Below are positions 1-5,616 of a stretch of 5,705 nt of DNA, in pieces; the first letter of the stretch is position 1; every line of letters starts with the position of its first letter. The translations under genes were made by a program, and so were the position numbers. Source of the stretch: Methyloceanibacter sp. (GTDB lineage Bacteria; Pseudomonadota; Alphaproteobacteria; Rhizobiales; Methyloligellaceae); NCBI GenBank assembly GCA_016649675.1, contig JAENXG010000163.1, positions 1 to 5,705 on the forward strand. Reading direction: 5' to 3'. The notes below the pieces were generated by a model. That model searched no databases. It was not told where the DNA came from and saw nothing but the letters and a program-made list of their open reading frames with translations.

Positions 1-118
1 GCCGTGCGTAGGGTCAATTTATCACCAAGCTGGCCGGAGGTCGACGGCACGCTCGCGCTACTGAGCAAGTCTACGAAACCCCGAGGGCATAGAGACTGCC
101 CGCTCAATCGAACGCGAC

Positions 119-212
119 AATGTCCGCTTTGGGTCATTAGCAGACATTAGATCGTGGATCATGGCCGTCCGCTTTGCAAATCGATGTCGGCTAAGTGCCA
201 ATAGCAGACACT
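119..212. repeat. Palindromic intergenic repeat, left copy
   Basis: Two imperfect palindromes lie in tandem. The first has 10-nt arms AATGTCCGCT (119-128) and AGCAGACATT (139-148) that pair at 9 of 10 positions around the loop TTGGGTCATT. The second has ATGTCGGCT (184-192) facing AGCAGACAC (203-211) with GTGCCAA in the loop. The same sequence logic recurs in the same order and orientation at 4783-4902: GGGTCATTAG is identical in both, GGATCA follows at the same 25-nt offset, then TCGATGTC, GTGCCAA and CAGACA. From memory this type of repeat is abundant between genes in Bradyrhizobium and Rhodopseudomonas, where it often gives rise to spurious short protein annotations. Its function is not known to me. 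Confidence 0.65.
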
Positions 213-261
213 CCTTGCGTCCCAAGCGCCGCGGTCAACCTACCCGCTCGTGGCCGTGACC

Positions 262-297
262 ATGTCCGTTTCTTGCCAAGAAAGGTAACGGCAGATG
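262..297. repeat. Degenerate third repeat unit
   Basis: ATGTCCGTT followed by CTTGCCAAG and then AACGGCAGATG looks like a decayed relative of the palindromic units at 119-212: the same TGTCCG start, a GCCAA core and a partly complementary right arm. The match needs a gap, so this is a weak assignment. Confidence 0.3.
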
Positions 298-362
298 CAG
301 CCGGTGAACGAGGAGTCTCCGCGTGGGGCAAACGCAAAACGATGGGCGTGGGTCGTCCAGCG

Positions 363-800
363 CTAGGCGCCGATCACGTCGAACTTGACGTCGACATTGT
401 TACGCGTGGCGTGAGAGTAGGGGCAGATCTTTTCGTGCGCCTCCTTGACCAGGTTCGCCAGCTCCGCCTGCTTCAAGCTCTTGTCCTCGACACGCATCTT
501 CACGGCAAGACCGAAGCCGCCGCCGTCGCGCGGGCCGATCGAGACGGCGCAGGTGACTTGAGCGTTGGCCGCGTCTTGTTTGTGCTGCTTGGCAACAAAG
601 TCAATCGCGCCGCCGAAACAAGCGGCATAGCCTGCAGCGAAGAGATGCTCTGGCGTCGCGGTTCCCGGCTTACCCGGACCGCCCATCTCCTTCGGCACCG
701 ACAGGTCGAACGAAACGATGCCGTCGCTTGACTTGGTATGGCCGTTGCGGCCGCCAACGGCAGTTGCCGTCGCGGTATAGAGGGGCTTGATTGTGTCCAT
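363..800 (-). CDS. ohr: Organic hydroperoxide resistance protein, Ohr type
   Basis: A 145-residue protein of the Ohr branch of the OsmC/Ohr family, thiol peroxidases that reduce organic and fatty-acid hydroperoxides in the cytoplasm. The sequence shows both catalytic cysteines at the family positions: Cys61 in YAACFGG and Cys126 in KICPYSHATRNN. The helper residues Arg18 (GGRNG) and Glu51 (PEHLFAAGYAAC) are present as well, and the length is normal. In characterised Ohr enzymes the disulfide is recycled by lipoylated proteins and dihydrolipoamide dehydrogenase; neither is encoded here. The start is supported by AGAGAGGAA a few bases upstream. It lies 42 nt behind bdhA on the same strand, so co-transcription is likely. 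No OhrR-type MarR repressor gene is visible in the window. An extra cysteine, Cys84, is not part of the known mechanism. Confidence 0.93.
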   Translation of the reverse strand: MDTIKPLYTATATAVGGRNGHTKSSDGIVSFDLSVPKEMGGPGKPGTATPEHLFAAGYAACFGGAIDFVAKQHKQDAANAQVTCAVSIGPRDGGGFGLAVKMRVEDKSLKQAELANLVKEAHEKICPYSHATRNNVDVKFDVIGA

Positions 801-804
801 GGGG

Positions 805-813
805 TTCCTCTCT
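805..813 (-). promoter_or_regulatory. Ribosome binding site of ohr
   Basis: On the minus strand AGAGAGGAA ends 4 nt before the ATG at 800. This supports the 145-residue start, which also matches the usual Ohr N-terminus. Confidence 0.6.
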
Positions 814-842
814 TGTGGTTCGCGTCTCGTTTGAACCAGCCT

Positions 843-1619
843 CTAGCTCATATGCCAGCCGTGGCTCACGCAAATCGACTGGCCGGTGAGTGCGTTCGTT
901 TTGAAGGCAGCGAGAAATAGGGCTACCTCGGCGACGTCCTCGAGCGTGGTGAACTCCTTGTCCACGGTCTCGCCGAGCAGCACTTCCTTCACCACGCGCT
1001 CCTCGGAGAGGCCGAGCTCCTTCGCCTGCTCGGGAATCTGCTTCTCGACCAGCGGAGTCAGAACAAAGCCTGGGCAGATGACATTAGAGCGCACATTGTG
1101 GTGCGCGCCTTCCTTGGCCATAACGCGAGCAAGACCGAGAAGTCCGTGCTTAGCGGCAACGTAAGCGGCCTTGAGCGCGGAAGCCTCGTGGCTATGCACC
1201 GATCCCATATAGAGCAGCACGCCGCTATTCTGCTTGTACATGTGCTTGACGCACGCCTTGGTCGTCAGGAAAGCGCCATCGAGATGGATGGCGAGCATCT
1301 TCTTCCAGTCGGCAAAGGGAAACTCCTCGACCGGATGCACGATTTGGATCCCGGCATTCGACACGAGAATATCGACCCGGCCGAACGTCTTTATCGTCTG
1401 CTCGACGCCGGCGTTGACTTCGTCCTCCTTCGAGACGTCCATCCCGACGCCGATCGCAGACTTCTCGCTCGCCAGCTCCTTGGCTGCCGCCTTCGCACCG
1501 TCGGCGTTCAGATCGGCGATGACCGCCCGGCCGTCTGCCTCCAAATAGCGCTTGGCGATGGCATGACCGATGCCGCTGGCGGCTCCGGTGATGAGAGCCA
1601 CTTTGCCATCAAGGTTCAT
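843..1619 (-). CDS. bdhA: D-3-hydroxybutyrate dehydrogenase (SDR family)
   Basis: A 258-residue classical short-chain dehydrogenase that interconverts D-3-hydroxybutyrate and acetoacetate with NAD(H), a step of polyhydroxybutyrate and ketone-body use in the cytoplasm. Visible motifs are the nucleotide-binding TGAASGIG (11-18), Asp36 in IADLN, which favours NAD over NADP, the SNAG motif (87-90), and the catalytic set Ser140, Tyr153 and Lys157 (YVAAK). The residues that bind the hydroxybutyrate carboxylate in the Pseudomonas enzyme are present with a constant offset of two: Gln92, His142, Lys150 and Gln194, plus Trp255 in the C-terminal GWHMS. The active-site Trp of that enzyme (its residue 187) is Phe185 here. 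This pattern makes the substrate call firmer than for a generic SDR. The start is fixed by a strong Shine-Dalgarno. It is the first gene of a probable bdhA-ohr operon and is divergent from the gene at 1777. Confidence 0.88.
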   Translation of the reverse strand: MNLDGKVALITGAASGIGHAIAKRYLEADGRAVIADLNADGAKAAAKELASEKSAIGVGMDVSKEDEVNAGVEQTIKTFGRVDILVSNAGIQIVHPVEEFPFADWKKMLAIHLDGAFLTTKACVKHMYKQNSGVLLYMGSVHSHEASALKAAYVAAKHGLLGLARVMAKEGAHHNVRSNVICPGFVLTPLVEKQIPEQAKELGLSEERVVKEVLLGETVDKEFTTLEDVAEVALFLAAFKTNALTGQSICVSHGWHMS

Positions 1620-1621
1620 AA

Positions 1622-1630
1622 CTCCTCCTT
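1622..1630 (-). promoter_or_regulatory. Strong ribosome binding site of bdhA
   Basis: AAGGAGGAG on the minus strand, close to the anti-SD complement, ends 2 nt before the ATG at 1619. It fixes the bdhA start and predicts efficient translation. Confidence 0.8.
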
Positions 1631-1686
1631 CAGTTCCGACGGTGCACGAGGTTGTCGATGGCGCACCTCATCTGTGCGGGATACCT

Positions 1687-1700
1687 CTGACGTTCGTCAG
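1687..1700. promoter_or_regulatory. Candidate operator palindrome in divergent region
   Basis: CTGACG-TT-CGTCAG is a perfect inverted repeat with 6-bp arms and a 2-bp centre. It lies in the 157-nt region between the divergent starts at 1619 and 1777, 67 nt upstream of the bdhA ATG and 76 nt upstream of the other. Size and symmetry fit a dimeric helix-turn-helix repressor such as a TetR-family protein. No regulator gene is in the window, and I could not place convincing -35/-10 boxes, so this is a candidate only. Confidence 0.4.
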
Positions 1701-1765
1701 TAAAGCGAAATGCTCCTGTCTTTCTGGGATCATCTGGCTTATGACTGGACGAGCTACCGAACATC

Positions 1766-1772
1766 AAAGGGA
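1766..1772 (+). promoter_or_regulatory. Ribosome binding site choosing the start at 1777
   Basis: AAAGGGA ends 4 nt before the ATG at 1777. The in-frame ATG at 1741 has no comparable purine-rich motif at the right distance, so the downstream start is preferred. Confidence 0.55.
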
Positions 1773-1776
1773 CGCC

Positions 1777-2349
1777 ATGCGACTGCCTTTGATTGCACCC
1801 TCTGATCTTACCTCGGAGCAGCGCCCGATCTATGAAGACATGCGCGCCGGCATAGCAAAGAATTTCCAGGGATTCAGCAGCATCAACGAGAATGGCGCGT
1901 TGATGGGGCCATGGAATCCATGGCTGCATGAGCCGAAGTTCGGAAAACCGATCTGGGAGCTGACGAAAGCGCTCTCCTTTTCGCCTTCGCTGCCGAAGCC
2001 CGTTCGAGAAGTAGCGATTCTTGTCACCGGTGCCAAATTCCGAGCTGCCTATGAAATCTACGCTCACGTGATGCTGGCCGAGCAGCGCGGCATTTCCGAC
2101 GAAAAAATCGCCACGATAGTTGCCGGACAACGTCCGAGCGACCTCGCCCCTGACGAGGCTCTCGCCTTTGACGTTGCATCCGCGCTTGTCAGTCACGGCG
2201 CTCTTCCCGAACTGAATTACCGGCAGGCCGTTCAAGCATTCGGCGTTAACGGCGCGGCGGAACTTATCTATCTGGTTGGGCTCTATTGCCTCGTATCGGT
2301 GACCCTCAATGGGTTTGACGTGCCGGTTCCAGAACCGAACGCGACGTGA
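1777..2349 (+). CDS. Carboxymuconolactone decarboxylase (CMD) family protein
   Basis: A 190-residue, largely helical protein of the AhpD-like CMD fold. The N-terminal part reads LTSEQRPIYEDM (11-22), typical for this subgroup. The core has VREVAILVTGAKFRAAYEIY (76-95) followed by AHVMLAEQRGISDEKI, where family members have RE..IL....R....YEW..H...A...G.S...I. The AhpD CxxC redox pair is absent; Cys171, in the C-terminal LVGLYCLVSVTLNGF, is the only cysteine, so AhpD-like peroxidase recycling is unlikely. True 4-carboxymuconolactone decarboxylase is shorter and belongs with protocatechuate genes, which are not seen here, so the substrate is unknown. An upstream ATG at 1741 would give 202 residues but lacks a good RBS. 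It is divergent from bdhA and ends 19 nt from the convergent fusion gene. Confidence 0.8.
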   Translation: MRLPLIAPSDLTSEQRPIYEDMRAGIAKNFQGFSSINENGALMGPWNPWLHEPKFGKPIWELTKALSFSPSLPKPVREVAILVTGAKFRAAYEIYAHVMLAEQRGISDEKIATIVAGQRPSDLAPDEALAFDVASALVSHGALPELNYRQAVQAFGVNGAAELIYLVGLYCLVSVTLNGFDVPVPEPNAT

Positions 2350-2368
2350 ACGGTTCACATCTAAGCGA

Positions 2369-4627
2369 TCAGGAATGCCCAGCGGCTTTCAATGTTTTCG
2401 CCGTTAGCGCATAACCGTCTGCGATGTGCTGATCGATAGACTTGCGTGAGAACTCGTAATCCCGACTCACGGACTCGCCCTCAACGGGTTCGCGGGTGAT
2501 GCGTGTGACCGACAGCGGACAGGCCTCACCGACAGTCTCAATGTAGCGAGGGCGTTTGCTAATCTGCCCGGCTGTCTTTGGGTCTAGGCTCGCCATAACT
2601 TCCTCGACGAGTTTTCGGTAGTTGTCGATGTACTCCCAGGTCCGAATGCTCCGGCTGATCTTCTCCGCGAAAACGATTTCATCGCGCCGAGCTAATACCT
2701 CCGGAAGCGTACGTGGCAGAGCCCTTTTGTCCGCCCACAGGTTCACGACAAAGACATTCTTGCCCGTCAGCCCACCGACTTCCACCACCTGATCGAGCGG
2801 TGAGTTGCTTACTAGTCCGCCGTCCCAATAGTGCCTTCCGGCAATCGTTGTCCACGAAAACCCGGGCGGCAAGCTCCCGCTCGCCAGAACGTGCTCAGGG
2901 GTGATCTCGTCGACGTAACTGTCAAAAATTGTCAACTGTCCCGTCTCGACATCAACTGCCGTGAGGAGGAGACGAACCGGACTGTCTCTCAGTTTCTCGA
3001 AAGCGACGTACTTGCTTAGAGTGGCCTTGAGGGGCGACGGATCATATAAGCTGGTCCAGCTAGTCAGAAGCTGAGCAGGGGAGAGAATCGGCTCGAACCA
3101 ACGCGGTCGGAAGAAATTGGGCGAGCCAAACACCAATGACTGGAGGGAAGAAACAGCTCGTCGCAATTCTTCACTAGGAATGTCGGGGGTGTCTAGGCTC
3201 AAGTCGCGCCAAAAAGCTTCAAGCGCGTGCGTTGCCTTACTGGGATTGGCCGCGACGATTGCAGCATTGAAGGCGCCAATCGAGACCCCGGCGACGAGGT
3301 CCGCATGGATATCCCTCTCTTCTAGAGCCTTGACTACCCCGCATTCGAAGGCTCCGAGGGCTCCACCACCTTGAAGGACCAATACTGTTTGCAATGCTGC
3401 TCGGTTTAGCGGGAAGCCGGTGTCCGACAGTTTTGTTTTTGTCGCGGAAATATCGCTGCGGTTAGCGACCAGCGCGCCGGCCGCTTTGGCTTCAACGAGA
3501 GATTGGTCAAGGAGAAAGGCCCCGCGCAACCTCTCATTTTCGATGTAAAGGACGGAGAACGACTGATCTTTGACTGATCCCCTTACAACCCGCTCGTCAG
3601 TTTCATCGATCGACCCCACCACATTGAATGTCACATCGAACACATCAGAGAAAAAGTACGACACCGTTCGCCAGGATTGCCGCTCGCCGAGCATGTTCCA
3701 AGCAGCGAGTCGTCCCTGCTTTACGGCATTATCCCAGTGCTCCGCGCGGTACCTTGTACGCGAGATCGGGTTATAGAAATTTGCAACATCGCCCGCCGCG
3801 TAAATTCCTGGTTTGTTGGTTTCTAGGTGCTGGTCGACGAGGACGCCATCATCCACATCGATGCCGCTGTCGCCGAGAAACCCGACCTCAGGCCGAACCC
3901 CAATTCCGACCGCAACAATATCGCAGGGCATCCTTTTGCCGCTGCTTGTCACAATGCCTTCAACCTTCGTGCTCCCCCAAAACTCTTTGACCTCTTCTCC
4001 AAAAATGAAATTTACTCCGCGTGCTCTGAAATATTCTGCGAAGAAATCGGAGACCTCCGACGAGCATAGCTTCTCGTAAACGAGATCCTCTCTGGCGATC
4101 AACGTCGTTGCGACTCCCCTAGTTGCGAAAGAGGCCGCAATCTCCATTCCGAGGAAGCTCGCTCCCACGACGATCGCTCGCCGCGCATGGGCAACAGCTT
4201 GATACAACGAGCGCGCATCACTCACCGTGCGCAGATAGTGGATACCCTCCAAGTTTGCTCCTGGTAGCGAGAGCTTGTGCACGCTGGCCCCGCTGGCGAT
4301 CAGCAATTTGCCGAAGCGGAAATGATCGCCAGCATCGGTTTCGATTATCCGGCTATCGACATCGACTTGACGCACGCGAGATCCCAAATGAATCTCAATA
4401 TTGCGATCACGATAAAACGAATGATCATGGATAAAAATTTTCGTCTGGCCCGGACCCTTAAGAAGAAATTCCTTCGACAATGGTGGTCGGTAATAGGGGA
4501 GCGTGTTTTCCGCGCATAAAATTGCGATACTTCCATCGGTGCCGGCCGCGCGCAGGGTTTCTGCGGCCGTTGCGCTGGCTAATCCGCCGCCAACAAGCAA
4601 AAAATCAACGACCGGCGCTCCTTTCAT
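2369..4627 (-). CDS. FAD/NAD(P)H oxidoreductase fused to DUF3734 patatin
   Basis: One unbroken 752-residue frame with two complete modules. Residues 1 to about 390 form a ferredoxin-reductase/AIF-type flavoprotein: FAD-binding VGGGLASATAAE (12-23), YYRPPLSKEFL (45-55), an NAD(P)H Rossmann motif VVGASFLGMEIAA (153-165), the FAD-closing YAAGDVA (276-282), EHWDNAVKQG (296-305), and a Reductase_C-like domain from about 322 (FFSDVFD). It lacks the CxxxxC disulfide of dihydrolipoamide dehydrogenases. Residues about 412-752 form a patatin-like serine hydrolase: oxyanion loop GGGALGAF (420-427), nucleophile elbow GVSIG with Ser449, and catalytic Asp602 in YWDGGLVSN, followed by the DUF3734 tail (DYEFSRKSIDQHIADGYA). 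No methionine occurs between residues 312 and 678, so the hydrolase has no ATG start of its own. I chose the ATG at 4627 because the FAD motif follows directly; ATG 4657 (762 aa) and GTG 4732 (787 aa) are alternatives. No signal peptide is seen, so it is probably cytoplasmic. Sampled G+C is low compared with bdhA. Electron acceptor and acyl substrate are unknown. Confidence 0.85.
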   Translation of the reverse strand: MKGAPVVDFLLVGGGLASATAAETLRAAGTDGSIAILCAENTLPYYRPPLSKEFLLKGPGQTKIFIHDHSFYRDRNIEIHLGSRVRQVDVDSRIIETDAGDHFRFGKLLIASGASVHKLSLPGANLEGIHYLRTVSDARSLYQAVAHARRAIVVGASFLGMEIAASFATRGVATTLIAREDLVYEKLCSSEVSDFFAEYFRARGVNFIFGEEVKEFWGSTKVEGIVTSSGKRMPCDIVAVGIGVRPEVGFLGDSGIDVDDGVLVDQHLETNKPGIYAAGDVANFYNPISRTRYRAEHWDNAVKQGRLAAWNMLGERQSWRTVSYFFSDVFDVTFNVVGSIDETDERVVRGSVKDQSFSVLYIENERLRGAFLLDQSLVEAKAAGALVANRSDISATKTKLSDTGFPLNRAALQTVLVLQGGGALGAFECGVVKALEERDIHADLVAGVSIGAFNAAIVAANPSKATHALEAFWRDLSLDTPDIPSEELRRAVSSLQSLVFGSPNFFRPRWFEPILSPAQLLTSWTSLYDPSPLKATLSKYVAFEKLRDSPVRLLLTAVDVETGQLTIFDSYVDEITPEHVLASGSLPPGFSWTTIAGRHYWDGGLVSNSPLDQVVEVGGLTGKNVFVVNLWADKRALPRTLPEVLARRDEIVFAEKISRSIRTWEYIDNYRKLVEEVMASLDPKTAGQISKRPRYIETVGEACPLSVTRITREPVEGESVSRDYEFSRKSIDQHIADGYALTAKTLKAAGHS

Positions 4628-4634
4628 TGGCACC

Positions 4635-4689
4635 CTACTTTGGTCCCTTAAAAACATCCCTGAGTTCCAATGATGTGGCGCTACTTTGG
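4635..4689. repeat. Short direct repeat upstream of the fusion gene
   Basis: CTACTTTGG occurs at 4635-4643 and again at 4681-4689, exactly 46 bp apart, just upstream of the fusion gene (CCAAAGTAG in its reading direction). The second copy overlaps a small inverted repeat TTGGC-TCGTC-GCCAA (4686-4700). Spacing and location would suit paired regulator sites, but a 9-bp match could be chance, and if translation began at the GTG at 4732 both would be coding. Confidence 0.2.
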
Positions 4690-4782
4690 CTCGTCGCCAA
4701 GCACAATGCGCCAGCAGTCCTTTGGATCGCACGATGAGCCAGCGCGACTAGAATGACATGACTGATAACGCCTTGCACCGGC

Positions 4783-4902
4783 CTTCCGCTCAGGGTCATT
4801 AGCGGGCATCGGCGAGCGGATCAGTGACGTCGGCTCTAGCCCTTTGAACGGAAATTCTCAGCGTCAGCATCGATGTCCGCTTCGTGCCAAAAACAGACAT
4901 CG
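4783..4902. repeat. Palindromic intergenic repeat, right copy
   Basis: This is the second copy of the element at 119-212, in the same orientation. Unit one is TTCCGCT (4785-4791), GGGTCATTAG (4793-4802) and GGGCATCGG. GGATCA follows at 4818-4823 at the same offset as in the left copy. Unit two is a palindrome, CGATGTC (4871-4877) facing GACATCG (4896-4902), with GTGCCAA (4884-4890) inside. The two units are 27 nt further apart than in the left copy. The right end abuts the truncated epimerase pseudogene with almost no spacer. Confidence 0.6.
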
Positions 4903-5389
4903 GCTGGGTTGTTCCGCGAAAGAGACGCATTGAGCCACCTCGGAGCCGAGCCGATTCTTTGTGATGTCTTCGACCGGGAGGCATTTATCCAGGCGGTTCG
5001 TGACTTCAAACCGGACGTCGTGCTGAACGAGCTGACCGATCTGCCGGATGATGCAGCGCGGATCAGTGAACGCGCAGATCGGAACGCCCGCATCCGAACC
5101 GAAGGAACGTGATGTGATCGAGGCGGCGCGCGGAGTGGGTCGCCGAAAATCCTGGCTCAAAGCGTCGCCTGGCAATTATCTGATGGGCCGGACGCCCAAG
5201 CTGTCGCGGAACTGGAACGTTCCATTCTCGCCGAAGGCGGCGTCGTGCTGCGCTATGGACGGTTCTACGGGCCTGGCACGTATAACGAACAGCGACCACC
5301 CGAGGAACCTCGGGTTCACATCGACCGAGCTGCCGAACGGACAGTGGCGGCCCTGGGCGAGCCAACGGGGGTCGTTGTTTGTCGACTGA
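4903..5389 (+). pseudogene. Truncated, frameshifted NAD-dependent epimerase/dehydratase
   Basis: Remnant of a nucleotide-sugar-epimerase-like (extended SDR) gene. From 4903 one frame reads LSHLGAEPILCDVFDREAF and then VVLNELTDLPDDAARI, typical of bacterial NAD-dependent epimerase/dehydratases, and stops at TGA 5110-5112 just after RIRTEGT. The homology continues one base over: VIEAARGVG in the second frame (from 5111), then back in the original frame from about 5146 as KILAQSVAWQLSDGPDAQ, then ELERSILAEGGVVLRYGRFY and GPGTYNEQRPPEEPRVHIDR, ending near TGVVV. The two shifts compensate (net 0 or -3). A further 1-nt shift would end the protein as VD at TGA 5387-5389, probably the ancestral stop. 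The N-terminal Rossmann strand with its glycine motif is missing; the break coincides with the edge of the repeat. Family call from memory; the function is certainly lost. Confidence 0.8.
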
Positions 5390-5616
5390 GCACGCGACTG
5401 CGCTTGACGGAAAAAATGAAGGGAGAGCAACAGCGAGCGGCACTTGGCCGTCAGTTGGCGCGATCAGCGCCCTCCGCAGAGCGCGTCACCCCTGTCACTT
5501 CGGGGCCCGCACGAATGAGCTGTCGATAAGCGAGTCTCCAATCGCTCCGCTCACAGCTGCCGCAAAGACCTTCAAGTTACTCTCGACGTTTCAGCGTCGG
5601 GTTGACTATTCGAGCC
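5390..5616. other. Spacer between pseudogene and cupin remnant
   Basis: No gene is supported here. On the minus strand a frame without a start codon reads NLKVFAAAVSGAIGDSLIDS and ends at TGA after FVRAPK (about 5500-5590). I do not recognise it, and it may be chance or debris. A 4-bp CCCC/GGGG stem at 5489-5505 is too weak to call a terminator. Confidence 0.3.

Larger units (their letters stand above)
1..362. other. Gene-free left flank with degraded repeats
   Basis: I see no gene here that I can support. Plus-strand frames that stay open across parts of it have no ribosome binding site, no recognisable motif and no family resemblance. What it does hold is a run of degenerate palindromic repeat units (119-212 and 262-297, listed separately). 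The ohr gene reads leftwards into this stretch, but downstream of its stop codon I find no convincing GC-rich hairpin followed by a T-run, so the transcript end is not placed. Confidence 0.5.

Noticed and set aside
14..110. Frame reading GQFITKLAGGRRHARA, faintly like the REFITLLGG signal start of ABC-transporter binding proteins
   Set aside because: A stop codon precedes it, there is no start or Ala-rich signal core, and it ends after about 26 codons; the resemblance is too weak.
195..731. Long plus-strand open frame opposite ohr
   Set aside because: It lies antisense to a clear Ohr gene with both catalytic cysteines, and its own translation shows no family motif.
1098..1703. Long plus-strand open frame opposite bdhA
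   Set aside because: Antisense shadow of a well-supported SDR gene, as is common in high-G+C DNA.
1570..1776. Longer N-terminus for the CMD protein
   Set aside because: It would overlap the bdhA start and the divergent promoter region; the ATG at 1777 has a Shine-Dalgarno and matches the family N-terminus.
1630..2358. Minus-strand open frame opposite the CMD gene
   Set aside because: No recognisable motif, and it would run through the bdhA upstream region; a shadow frame.
2346..2358. GTGAAC-G-GTTCAC palindrome as a bidirectional terminator
   Set aside because: A 1-nt centre leaves at best a 4-bp hairpin with a 5-nt loop, and there is no T-run on either side. The symmetry is real but short.
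4799..5112. Short open frames inside the right repeat, both strands
   Set aside because: These are the spurious peptides this repeat family typically produces; no RBS and no conserved domain apart from the epimerase remnant.
5489..5505. CCCC/GGGG hairpin as a terminator for the cupin-like gene
   Set aside because: Four base pairs only, a long loop, no T-run, and more than 100 nt from the stop codon.
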